Origin: Candidatus Peribacteria bacterium RIFCSPHIGHO2_01_FULL_55_13
GTDB taxonomy: Bacteria > Patescibacteriota > Gracilibacteria > Peribacterales > Peribacteraceae
DNA: 50,942 bases
Reading direction: 5' to 3'
NCBI GenBank assembly: GCA_001788925.1
Contig: MFXS01000007.1
Coordinates: forward strand, 16,078-67,019
The position numbers were made by a program, and so were the translations under genes. Shown here in pieces: positions 1-6,633 of the stretch (position 1 is its first letter; the number at the start of each line of letters is the position of its first letter). The notes under the pieces are model-generated. The model had not been told where the DNA came from and made no database searches. It saw nothing but the letters and a program-made list of their open reading frames with translations.

Positions 1-972
1 TTCGTCTGCAGTCCGCGCGGTGAAGCGGCTTTTTTGGATAAGGAACATCTCCCGCACACGGTTCTCGATGCTCCGCGCCTCTCGTGGAATTTTCCCTGGA
101 AGTTTTTCCTGGCCTATCAAAAATCCCGAGTACTGCTGCAATCCCTCAAACCCGATCTCATTTTCAGTAAAGGAGGATACGTCTCTGTGCCTGTCTGTCT
201 TGTGGCAAAGCGCATGAAGATCCCCATCATTCTTCATGAATCCGATGCCGTGATGGGCCGCGCCAATCGTCTCATCGCAAAGCTGGCAACGCATGTATGC
301 CTAGGATTTCCAGCGCATAAATCGCAAATCGCAAATGACAAATGGCAAATGTCATTCACAGGCAACCCCCTCCGCCCCGAAATCACCCGCGGCTCCCGTG
401 AAGAGGGCCTTCGTCTGACCGGCTTCTCCGGCTCACGCCCGATTCTCCTGATCATGGGCGGCAGTCAGGGGGCTCAAGCGATCAATGAATGGACCGCTGC
501 GCACCTATCAGAATTAACCTCAATGTGTGACGTCATCCATCTCACAGGCTCGGGAAAAGGGCCAAATGGCAAATTGCAAATGGCCAATGGCAAATACTTC
601 CAGCTCGACTTTGCTCACAAAGAACTACCAGATCTGTATGCGTGTAGTGATATAGGAATCAGTCGAGCCGGCGCCGGCTCCATCGCCGAACTCGCAGCCA
701 ACGGCATCGCTTCCATCCTTATTCCGCTGCGTGGAGTCGCCCACGATCATCAGCAAGCGAACGCCGTGTCATTACGAGAACGGGAAGCGGCGCTCCTCGT
801 TACCCAGAATGACATGGACAATATGCTTATGAATGTGGTGAAACAACTGATCGATGATCCTGCGGCGAGAGAGAAGCTGCGACAGCAAATTCGCGGGTTG
901 TGTACAGGAGACAGTACTGGACAAATCGTAAAGGTTATTTCTCATGCTCTTGTCGGGAGGGGCAGAGCATGA
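1..972 (+). CDS. murG: MurG, UDP-GlcNAc:lipid I transferase, 5' end outside window
   Basis: MurG adds GlcNAc from UDP-GlcNAc to lipid I at the inner face of the membrane, giving lipid II for peptidoglycan. The frame is open to base 1, so the N-terminal part with the usual GGTGGH loop lies outside; the track's start at 34 is an internal TTG. Visible family motifs are GGSQGAQAIN, opening the C-terminal Rossmann domain, and the donor-site stretch SRAGAGSIAEL followed by HDHQQANA. Two 35-nt heptanucleotide arrays are translated in frame (KSQIANDKWQM and NGKLQMANGK) and are absent from ordinary MurG. The stop overlaps the next gene's ATG (ATGA), so the two are translationally coupled. Confidence 0.95.
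   Translation, partial: FVCSPRGEAAFLDKEHLPHTVLDAPRLSWNFPWKFFLAYQKSRVLLQSLKPDLIFSKGGYVSVPVCLVAKRMKIPIILHESDAVMGRANRLIAKLATHVCLGFPAHKSQIANDKWQMSFTGNPLRPEITRGSREEGLRLTGFSGSRPILLIMGGSQGAQAINEWTAAHLSELTSMCDVIHLTGSGKGPNGKLQMANGKYFQLDFAHKELPDLYACSDIGISRAGAGSIAELAANGIASILIPLRGVAHDHQQANAVSLREREAALLVTQNDMDNMLMNVVKQLIDDPAAREKLRQQIRGLCTGDSTGQIVKVISHALVGRGRA
319..353 (+). repeat. five-unit heptanucleotide array inside murG (copy 1)
   Basis: Five consecutive 7-nt units of the form AAATNNC (AAATCGC twice, then AAATGAC, AAATGGC, AAATGTC), 35 nt in all. They are translated within murG. The last unit and flank (AAATGTCATT) are identical to those of the array inside murB. Confidence 0.9.
564..598 (+). repeat. 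five-unit heptanucleotide array inside murG (copy 2)
   Basis: AAATGGC, AAATTGC, AAATGGC, CAATGGC, AAATACT in tandem. It encodes NGKLQMANGK, exactly the decapeptide encoded by the first array in dnaE. Confidence 0.9.
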
Positions 973-1640
973 CTACTCTCCCCCGACTTATGAAGAACTT
1001 CAGTAACTTGTGGAAATTCATCGTTCCGCTCTTCGCCTTGGCGCTCCTTGTCGGTTGCACGCCCCAGAGCGCTGAAAATACCACGGAGAACACGGTGACT
1101 CCTCCCGCTCCTGCACCTTCCTCTTCAGACACTATGAAAGGCTTCGATGGAAAATTCCTGAGCGGCAAACACACGGTTGTCCTCAAAACGAGCGAGGGTG
1201 ATATCACTGTGGAACTGGATGCAGATGCCGCACCGAAGACCGTGACGAACTTCGTGGTGCTTGCACAGAGCGGCTACTACGAAGGCCTCACATTCCACCG
1301 CATCATCCCGGGCTTCATGATCCAAGGAGGAGACCCGAACGGCAACGGCACAGGCGGCGAGAGCGTCTACGGCGACACCTTTGAGGATGAGACGGATGGT
1401 GCAAACGCCCTCATGGCCGTGGGCTACAAGGCCGGCGTGATGGCGATGGCCAACCGCGGACCGGACACGAACGGTTCGCAGTTCTTTATCATGGATACGG
1501 ATTACGCTCTTCCCCCAAACTACACGATCTTCGGAAAGGTGACCGATGGTCAGAAAGTGGTAAACGCCATCGCACGCGTGGAACGCGACAGCAATGACAG
1601 ACCGGCGGAGCCGGTGACGTTCACCGTCGAGGTGAAATAG
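969..1640 (+). CDS. cyclophilin-type peptidyl-prolyl isomerase, lipoprotein
   Basis: A secreted, lipid-anchored cyclophilin of about 223 aa that should catalyse cis-trans isomerisation of prolyl bonds outside the membrane. I start it at the ATG overlapping the murG stop, preceded by GGGAGG; the track's GTG at 900 would put 23 residues before the signal peptide. The signal ends in a lipobox-like LLVGC. A Thr/Pro/Ser linker follows, then the cyclophilin domain from about residue 55 with FHRIIPGFMIQGGD, the active-site region MANRGPDTNGSQFF and YTIFGKV. Lipobox and domain are clear; the substrate is unknown. The last codons (TCGAGGTGAAA) recur just after the stop at about 1653, suggesting a small duplication. 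Confidence 0.92.
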   Translation: MTTLPRLMKNFSNLWKFIVPLFALALLVGCTPQSAENTTENTVTPPAPAPSSSDTMKGFDGKFLSGKHTVVLKTSEGDITVELDADAAPKTVTNFVVLAQSGYYEGLTFHRIIPGFMIQGGDPNGNGTGGESVYGDTFEDETDGANALMAVGYKAGVMAMANRGPDTNGSQFFIMDTDYALPPNYTIFGKVTDGQKVVNAIARVERDSNDRPAEPVTFTVEVK

Positions 1641-1664
1641 ATGTTGGAATAATCGAGGTGAAAA

Positions 1665-1716
1665 CCCGAATACGGGATTACGCGAATACGCGTACTCGCG
1701 TACTCGCGTATTCGAT
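1665..1716 (+). repeat. octanucleotide inverted array before gltX
   Basis: Five 8-nt units (ATTACGCG, AATACGCG, TACTCGCG twice, TATTCGAT), with CGAATACGCG (1683-1692) and CGCGTATTCG (1705-1714) forming a perfect 10-bp inverted repeat. The last unit overlaps the -10 of gltX. Confidence 0.8.
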
Positions 1717-1727
1717 ACACTATTCCT
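1716..1727 (+). promoter_or_regulatory. -10 box and N6 spacer of gltX (leaderless)
   Basis: TACACT followed by six bases and then GTG. RNA would start at or next to the start codon. Confidence 0.6.
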
Positions 1728-3188
1728 GTGCGCACGCGCTTCCCCCCCTCCCCCACTGGCTTTCTTCATGTCGGGGGCCTGAGGACCGCGCTGTACTGCT
1801 ACCTGGTCGCCAAGCAGACGAAAGGATCGTTTCTGCTGCGGATCGAGGACACGGACAGAGAACGACTCGTCGAAGGCGCGATCGAGAACATCATCCGCAC
1901 GCTCCATTGGGCCGGGCTCGACCCCGATGAAGGTGTGATGATGGAAAAGGGCGTGGTGATTCAAAAGGGCGAGCACGGACCCTACATCCAGTCCGAGCGT
2001 CTGCCGCTGTATCAGAAATACGCCAAGGAACTGCTGGATGCCGGCAGGGCATACCCGTGCTTCTGCACGCCCGACCGGCTCGACCAGATGCGCAAGGAAC
2101 AACAGGAGGCAAAGCAGGCGCCGATGTACGACCGCAAATGCCTGAAAATGCCGAAGGAAGAATCCGCCCGCCGCATCGCCGCAGGAGAAAAGCACGTGAT
2201 CCGCATGGAGATCCCGCGGTCCACCACGGTGACATTCACCGATGACATCCGCGGCAATCTTTCTTTTGAGGGAAAAACGATCGACGATCAGGTCCTTCTG
2301 AAGAGCGACGGATTCCCCACGTACCACCTCGCGCACGTCGTAGATGATCATCTGATGGATACCGATCTCGTGATCCGCGGCGAGGAATGGCTGAGCTCTC
2401 TACCCAAGCATTTGCTGTTGTTTGAGTACCTGGGCTGGAAAGCCCCACGCTATGCGCACGTTCCGCTGCTACTGAATCCGGACCGCAGTAAATTAAGTAA
2501 GCGACAGGGCGATGTGGCCGCAGAAGATTACAAAGAGAAGGGATATTTGCCGGAGGCTCTCCTGAATTTCCTTGCGCTTCTTGGCTGGAACCCGGGCACG
2601 GAGGAAGAGATCTTTACCCTCAAGGAGTTGATCGACCGGTTCTCCATCGAACGCGTGCAGAAGGCCGGCGCAGTGTTCGATCATGAGAAGCTGGATTGGC
2701 TCCAGGGCCAGTGGATCCGGAAACTCACGCCGGAGGAATTCGTGAATCGTCTGAAACCGTTTTTGGAGAAGCATCTCGCCGCAGCACTCCGTGATCCCGA
2801 GCTGACGACAAGAGCAACCTTGATACAAGACCGCCTGACGCTTCTCTCTGAAGGACCGGACATGCTGCGCTTCTTCTATGAAGAACCGGGCGTGACGATG
2901 GAACTGCTCGCAAACCCGAAGCAGAAGCTCACGCCGGAGCTGGTGAAAGAAATCCTTCCGCAGATCCGTACGACACTGGAGGGCATTGCGGAGAAAGATT
3001 GGAATCGGGAAATTCTTGAGGAACGGCTTCGTGCGCTGATGGAATCCAAGGGCTATAAGCTGGGTCAGGTCCTCTGGCCGCTGCGTGCAGCACTGACCGG
3101 AAAACCCTATAGCCCTGGGGCGTTTGAGGTGGCTGAAGCGTTGGGCAGAGAAAAAGCCCTCACACGTATTGACAATATATCATTATAG
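1728..3188 (+). CDS. gltX: glutamyl-tRNA synthetase
   Basis: Class I aminoacyl-tRNA synthetase that charges tRNA with glutamate using ATP. The GTG start gives the expected N-terminus with the HIGH-type motif in PSPTGFLHVGGLRTALY (about residues 7-23); the KMSKS counterpart is KLSKRQGDV near residue 255. At 486 aa it has normal length. Conserved blocks such as RIEDTDRER and LVIRGEEWLSS are present and nothing is missing. No Shine-Dalgarno sequence is visible, but a TACACT box lies exactly 6 nt upstream of GTG, so a leaderless message is likely. Whether it also charges tRNA-Gln cannot be judged here. Confidence 0.97.
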   Translation: MRTRFPPSPTGFLHVGGLRTALYCYLVAKQTKGSFLLRIEDTDRERLVEGAIENIIRTLHWAGLDPDEGVMMEKGVVIQKGEHGPYIQSERLPLYQKYAKELLDAGRAYPCFCTPDRLDQMRKEQQEAKQAPMYDRKCLKMPKEESARRIAAGEKHVIRMEIPRSTTVTFTDDIRGNLSFEGKTIDDQVLLKSDGFPTYHLAHVVDDHLMDTDLVIRGEEWLSSLPKHLLLFEYLGWKAPRYAHVPLLLNPDRSKLSKRQGDVAAEDYKEKGYLPEALLNFLALLGWNPGTEEEIFTLKELIDRFSIERVQKAGAVFDHEKLDWLQGQWIRKLTPEEFVNRLKPFLEKHLAAALRDPELTTRATLIQDRLTLLSEGPDMLRFFYEEPGVTMELLANPKQKLTPELVKEILPQIRTTLEGIAEKDWNREILEERLRALMESKGYKLGQVLWPLRAALTGKPYSPGAFEVAEALGREKALTRIDNISL

Positions 3189-3203
3189 ACCTATAGTATC
3201 CTT
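3169..3203 (+). promoter_or_regulatory. near-consensus sigma70 promoter, leaderless
   Basis: TTGACA (3169-3174), a 17-bp spacer, TATAGT (3192-3197), six bases, then ATG at 3204. It overlaps the 3' end of gltX and is the best -35/-10 pair in the window. Confidence 0.8.
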
Positions 3204-3419
3204 ATGAGTGGAGGAAACACCATTCGGGCAAACTGGAAACACGCTGGTGATGGCCTAGAGCTACCTGACGTCGCCAGGACAATTGGCTCGATGGGGCAGA
3301 ACTGGGGAGAGTTTCATAGTGTGGATAGCGATGTTGAAGTAACACTCAACGCAGAAGGAGAGAAAAATCGTCAAACAATTGAAGATCTGCTAGAAAGAGC
3401 GGGTTGTGTCATTCAATAA
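3204..3419 (+). CDS. small hypothetical protein, 71 aa
   Basis: I do not recognise this family. It is a soluble acidic protein without signal peptide or membrane segment, containing DVEVTLNAEGEKNRQTIEDLLERAGCVIQ-like sequence typical of a small alpha/beta fold. The case for a real gene is the upstream promoter: TTGACA, a 17-bp spacer and TATAGT end exactly 6 nt before this ATG, the same geometry as at known genes here. It lies between gltX and a membrane protein gene, with about 50 bp to the latter. Confidence 0.6.
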   Translation: MSGGNTIRANWKHAGDGLELPDVARTIGSMGQNWGEFHSVDSDVEVTLNAEGEKNRQTIEDLLERAGCVIQ

Positions 3420-3458
3420 CGCTTCTGAAGAACGCTAGCTATAGGAAAAAGGACGACA

Positions 3459-3470
3459 TACAATCGATGT
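3459..3470 (+). promoter_or_regulatory. -10 box and N6 spacer of the 3471 gene
   Basis: TACAAT, six bases, ATG. No convincing -35 was found. Confidence 0.5.
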
Positions 3471-3953
3471 ATGGCGCTTTCAGTCACCTCCCCTATCCGT
3501 CACGACGTTGAAGTTTCCCTCCGCTCGGACGGAACCAAAGCAGTGATTGAGGGAAAGACGGTTGTCCCGTTCAAAACATTCGTGATGCTCGTGATCCAAC
3601 GCAAAGTCACAGCACTCTTTAAGGACTGGGGAACTGCCCCGGTGGTAATCGACGCGGAACTGCTCACAAGCCTCGCAGGCGCTCCGCAGGACAATCAGGA
3701 GAATAAGATAAATCTCGTTCTCGTCACACTCGGCATCGGCGTGATTATAGGCGTGCTGGCATTCGCCGTTCTGCAATTCGCTTTGCTCACGATCAATATT
3801 TCGATGGGCCAACAGGAACTTGCCATTCTTGCAGGAGGACTCATCGGTGTCGGCATCATCGGCTGGCTGCTCGGGAAAGTGCAGGTACGAGGAGGAGGCC
3901 AGAGGGTGTTGGATAGCATGGAAAGGGCTGCTGCACTGCTTTCAAAAAAGTAA
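3471..3953 (+). CDS. hypothetical membrane protein, two C-terminal TM helices
   Basis: A 160-aa protein of unknown function. The first 75 residues or so look like a small cytoplasmic domain (IRHDVEVSLRSDGTKAVIEG at its start). Two glycine-rich membrane helices follow, LVLVTLGIGVIIGVLAFAVL and LAILAGGLIGVGIIGWLLG, then a short basic tail. The start is supported by TACAAT exactly 6 nt upstream. It is followed directly by an octanucleotide inverted array and then murB, but the array and a separate -10 suggest it is its own transcription unit. Confidence 0.75.
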   Translation: MALSVTSPIRHDVEVSLRSDGTKAVIEGKTVVPFKTFVMLVIQRKVTALFKDWGTAPVVIDAELLTSLAGAPQDNQENKINLVLVTLGIGVIIGVLAFAVLQFALLTINISMGQQELAILAGGLIGVGIIGWLLGKVQVRGGGQRVLDSMERAAALLSKK

Positions 3954-4017
3954 GTTTGCTCGTTTTCTTGTTTGCTTGTTTGCAGATTCAACCCGCAACC
4001 TAGCAAACCAGCAAACT
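3954..4017 (+). repeat. octanucleotide inverted array between the 3471 gene and murB
   Basis: Left arm of 8-nt units (GTTTGCTC, GTTTTCTT, GTTTGCTT, GTTTGC) immediately after the stop codon; right arm AGCAAACC, AGCAAACT. The RNA could fold back across a short loop. It ends 26 bp before the -10 of murB. Confidence 0.75.
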
Positions 4018-4043
4018 ATTTCCCAAATGCTGGGATAACCCTG

Positions 4044-4055
4044 CACAATATTCCC
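4044..4055 (+). promoter_or_regulatory. -10-like box and N6 spacer of murB
   Basis: CACAAT, six bases, ATG. The first base of the hexamer deviates from TANNNT, so this is the weakest member of the leaderless set. Confidence 0.4.
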
Positions 4056-4979
4056 ATGTTGATAAAGGAGCACGAACCCCTCGGCCCAAAAACCACAATG
4101 CGCATCGGCGGCACTGCACGCTATTTTGCGGAACTTGGGACAAAGCAGGATCTAGAGGAAGCTTGGGCATTCGCTGAAAAAAATACATTGCCGCTGATTG
4201 TCCTTGGATCCGGAAGCAATACGATTTTTGCAGATGATGAAATCCAAGCCCTTGTCGTCCGTATTGCCGCCTCCAAAGTCGACCTTCCTCAAATGGCAAA
4301 TCGCAAATCGCAAATGGCAAATGTCATTGTTGAATCCGGCAAAAACCTCCCCATGCTTATCAACGAACTCGCAAAAGAAGGCCTCGACCTCTCCCCTCTC
4401 ACCGGAATCCCCGGCACCCTCGGTGGCGCGATTTTCGGCAATGCCGGCCAAGGGCCTAAAGGCATCTGGATCGACCACTTCGTGGAATCCGTAACGATCT
4501 ATGACGGAGCATGGAAGACGCTTACGAAAGAAGAATGTAACTTCCGCTATCGCGAGAGCAAATGGAAAGATGCACCGCCAGTCGTAGCGGAAGATCGCGA
4601 TCTTCCGCTACGACTGGCACCCATTATTTGGTCGATCGTAATGAAGATTCCTCAAGGTAATCCTTCAGCCATAACACAAGAAATCGAATGCCTCCTCCAG
4701 CGCCGCATTGAAACCCAGCCGCACCAGCGCACAGCCGGTTCCTGCTTCAAAGCGGTCGGCGAAACGCCCGCTTGGCAATTGATCGATGCCGTGGGACTAC
4801 GCGGATACAAAGCCGGCGGCGTGATGGTCTCGGAAAAGCACGCGAACTTTTTGATCGGCGAAAAAGGCGCGAAGTTTGAAGATGCTGTGAATGTCGTGAA
4901 TGCGGTGAAAGAGAAGATCCCTGAAAAGCTGGAGGTGGAGATGCGGTTTGTGAAGCCTGATGGTTTATTGGAATTCTAG
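4056..4979 (+). CDS. murB: UDP-N-acetylenolpyruvoylglucosamine reductase MurB
   Basis: FAD enzyme that reduces UDP-GlcNAc-enolpyruvate to UDP-MurNAc with NADPH. I start it at the ATG at 4056, giving MLIKEHEPLGPKTTMRIGG and about 307 aa; the track's earlier start reads through a repeat array. Family motifs are LGSGSNTIFAD and LTGIPGTLGGAIFGNAG (FAD binding), the active-site serine block AGSCFKAVG and VSEKHANFLIGEKGAKFEDAV. Two foreign-looking inserts are translated in frame: a heptanucleotide array (QMANRKSQMAN, about residue 80) and a perfect 42-bp palindrome (about residue 178, VVAEDRDLPLRLA). Both fall between conserved blocks, so the enzyme is probably functional. Confidence 0.93.
   Translation: MLIKEHEPLGPKTTMRIGGTARYFAELGTKQDLEEAWAFAEKNTLPLIVLGSGSNTIFADDEIQALVVRIAASKVDLPQMANRKSQMANVIVESGKNLPMLINELAKEGLDLSPLTGIPGTLGGAIFGNAGQGPKGIWIDHFVESVTIYDGAWKTLTKEECNFRYRESKWKDAPPVVAEDRDLPLRLAPIIWSIVMKIPQGNPSAITQEIECLLQRRIETQPHQRTAGSCFKAVGETPAWQLIDAVGLRGYKAGGVMVSEKHANFLIGEKGAKFEDAVNVVNAVKEKIPEKLEVEMRFVKPDGLLEF
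4291..4325 (+). repeat. five-unit heptanucleotide array inside murB
   Basis: AAATGGC, AAATCGC, AAATCGC, AAATGGC, AAATGTC: exactly five 7-nt units, translated as part of MurB. It shares its terminal unit and flank with array 1 of murG. Confidence 0.9.
4577..4618 (+). repeat. perfect 42-bp palindrome inside murB
   Basis: Two 21-bp arms meet at 4597/4598 with no loop and no mismatch. It contains GTAGCGGA and TCCGCTAC, shared with other palindromes in this window. Its length is a multiple of three and the used frame has no stop, so it is read as about 14 residues of MurB. Confidence 0.93.
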
Positions 4980-5004
4980 GAAGCTGGTGTTAGAGTTTTT
5001 AGGC

Positions 5005-5238
5005 ATGGTAGAGCAGTTTTCCCGGCCCGAAGAGCGCTACATTGATGAGCGGTACATACGATTTCTCCGTGAACAACCGGCAACACGGAAACAATTCCAT
5101 ATCCGCCATCTGCTCTGGGCAATGCTCATGACGGGAATTTTTTCCGGCACTGCAAAACTTATTGCCGATGAAATCCGGCGTGACGCGGAGGAGAATCATC
5201 GCATTACTGCAAAGGAGTCGGGATACCTGCCGGCGTGA
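5005..5238 (+). CDS. small hypothetical membrane-anchored protein, 77 aa
   Basis: Unrecognised. The ATG at 5005 is preferred over the track's start (4960), which overlaps murB; TAGAGT lies 8 nt before it. The sequence has an acidic-basic N-terminal stretch (RPEERYIDERYIRFLREQ), one likely membrane segment (LLWAMLMTGIFSGTAKLIA) and a short charged tail. It lies 25 bp after murB and converges with ssb. It is short, so the call rests on codon pattern and position. Confidence 0.45.
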   Translation: MVEQFSRPEERYIDERYIRFLREQPATRKQFHIRHLLWAMLMTGIFSGTAKLIADEIRRDAEENHRITAKESGYLPA

Positions 5239-5396
5239 TGCTGCATACCAAAATCCGTAGCGGAATTTTATGACCCACCGCTTAGGTATGGACCAAATAA
5301 GAACAAGAGATAGCCCAGTATGAAACCAACCGATAAGCAGATTGTTATAAGAAGAAAGAGAGAGAAAGCTTTCATATATATTAAGCATAACAAAAT

Positions 5397-5424
5397 GTAG
5401 CGGAGAGTCGCGACCCTCCGCTAC
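5397..5424. repeat. GTAGCGGA-family palindrome downstream of ssb
   Basis: GTAGCGGAG and CTCCGCTAC flank GTCG/CGAC with a single A/C mismatch, a 28-bp near-perfect palindrome. It sits 17 bp past the ssb stop (minus strand) and could act as its terminator. A half-related copy lies near 5252. The rest of 5239-5396 shows nothing I can name. Confidence 0.8.
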
Positions 5425-5441
5425 GGATTTGAATGATGTTG

Positions 5442-6311
5442 TTAAAAAGGCAAATCTTCTACCTTCACCTCCGACTGATACTGCACCTCCGGAATAGATG
5501 CAGCTTCTACTCCAACCGGCGCCTCTTCGCGCTGCTCACGGGCAGCCCCGCCTTCTGGACGTGCCGGCGCTGCTCCGCGCGAAGAGACGGTTTCCTCGGC
5601 GATAGCATTGGCGACACCAAGCATGCTGAATTGATCGGCGACGATCTCCGTCGTCGTGCGCTTCGAACCGGTTTTCGTCTCCCACTGGCGGGACTGGACA
5701 CGGCCGGAGACAAAGACCTTGTAGCCTTTCTTCACCTGCTTGGCGACATCCTGGGCCAATGCGCCCCAAAGGACGACGTTGTGAAATTCTGTGCGCTCTT
5801 TCATTTCGCCGCTCTGGCGGTCCTTCCACTTTTCATTGCTGGCCACGCCGATGGAAAGGACGCTCTGTCCGCTCGTGGTGGTGCGCATCTCCGGGTCTTT
5901 CGTCACATTGCCGATAATTTCCGCGCGGTTCAGGCATTTGCCGAGTTCCATTCCTGCAGGGATGGCGCGCTGCCCATCTTTGGGGTCGAGCAAAATCATA
6001 TCCTGCGCGACAAGCTTGGTTTTGCTTTTCTTTTCGCCACTTTTTTCATCGTCCCAGGTGTCCGTCTGAAGGCGGCCACTGACGAATATCTGTCCGCCGG
6101 CGCGCAAATACTGCGAAGCGACTTCGGCCATGGCTCCCCACACGGTAACCGTGAAGAAGCCTTTGCCGGTGAGTTGCTCGCCCGTACCCGAGGTGAAGGA
6201 ATTAGGAACGACCAGGTTAAGATCGGTGACGGCCGTGCCGCCGGGAGTCTGACGGAGCTCTACCGGCTGCGTCTGGTATCCGATGAGGGATACGCGATTG
6301 AGAGAGAACAT
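5442..6311 (-). CDS. ssb: single-stranded DNA-binding protein with two OB folds
   Basis: SSB coats single-stranded DNA in replication, repair and recombination and recruits partners through its acidic C-terminal tip. This 289-aa protein holds two tandem OB domains: one from about residue 5 (NRVSLIGYQTQPVELRQTPGG), the other from about residue 108 (NRAEIIGNVTKDPEMRTTTSG, with FHNVVLWGALAQDVAKQVKKG). A Pro/Ala/Glu-rich linker leads to the tip VKVEDLPF, close to the usual DDIPF. Most bacterial SSBs have one OB fold and act as tetramers; the double form recalls Deinococcus-Thermus, where it acts as a dimer. A 16-bp inverted repeat lies about 72 bp upstream of the start and may be an operator. Confidence 0.95.
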   Translation of the reverse strand: MFSLNRVSLIGYQTQPVELRQTPGGTAVTDLNLVVPNSFTSGTGEQLTGKGFFTVTVWGAMAEVASQYLRAGGQIFVSGRLQTDTWDDEKSGEKKSKTKLVAQDMILLDPKDGQRAIPAGMELGKCLNRAEIIGNVTKDPEMRTTTSGQSVLSIGVASNEKWKDRQSGEMKERTEFHNVVLWGALAQDVAKQVKKGYKVFVSGRVQSRQWETKTGSKRTTTEIVADQFSMLGVANAIAEETVSSRGAAPARPEGGAAREQREEAPVGVEAASIPEVQYQSEVKVEDLPF

Positions 6312-6382
6312 GGAATGAGGGGGAAAGGAATCGGAGGGAAGTGAGGACAGCGGAGCCTATAGATCACCCCCGAAGAATCAAC

Positions 6383-6398
6383 GTGTACAAACGTACAC
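6383..6398. promoter_or_regulatory. 16-bp inverted-repeat operator candidate upstream of ssb
   Basis: GTGTACAAACGTACAC: GTGTAC and GTACAC around a 4-bp centre. The same site with one terminal mismatch occurs upstream of the ComEC-type gene (35440-35455). The symmetry fits a dimeric repressor; LexA is a candidate because ssb is often SOS-regulated, but the sequence does not match a LexA box I can name. Confidence 0.6.
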
Positions 6399-6482
6399 CC
6401 AATTTTTAAAAGGAACAATAGACAACGAATAATAAGTGAGTGAAGCAATTTGAATTCTTACAATTTTCTTTTTCAATCCAAA

Positions 6483-6564
6483 ATTTGCGATTTACGATTG
6501 ATGATTTACGATTTTTTGCACACGGCAGCAAATCGTAAATACAAAAATTGTAAATTGTAAATCC
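6483..6564. repeat. heptanucleotide inverted array between ssb and the cysteine-rich operon
   Basis: Left arm ATTTGCG, ATTTACG, ATTGATG, ATTTACG, ATTTTTT (five 7-nt units); right arm AAATCGT, AAATACA, AAATTGT, AAATTGT, AAATCC. It is AT-rich and lies in the 322-bp divergent gap 6312-6633, which otherwise holds the operator at 6383 and a TACAAT box at 6614 that may serve the operon. Confidence 0.8.
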
Positions 6565-6633
6565 GTTTCAGCGTTGTCAACTCCCCTTCACCATCCCCTA
6601 CACATAAACACGGTACAATCGGCGAAACGCGTC

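Noticed and set aside
1125-2351. 408-aa minus-strand ORF
   Set aside because: Antisense to the cyclophilin and gltX; no motifs, shadow of GC-rich third positions.
5433-6344. 303-aa plus-strand ORF
   Set aside because: Antisense to ssb, which has two clear OB folds and the C-terminal tip.
6383-6398. Definite LexA box
   Set aside because: Symmetry and gene context fit, but the sequence does not match the Gram-positive, proteobacterial or cyanobacterial LexA consensus that I know; only an operator candidate is claimed.
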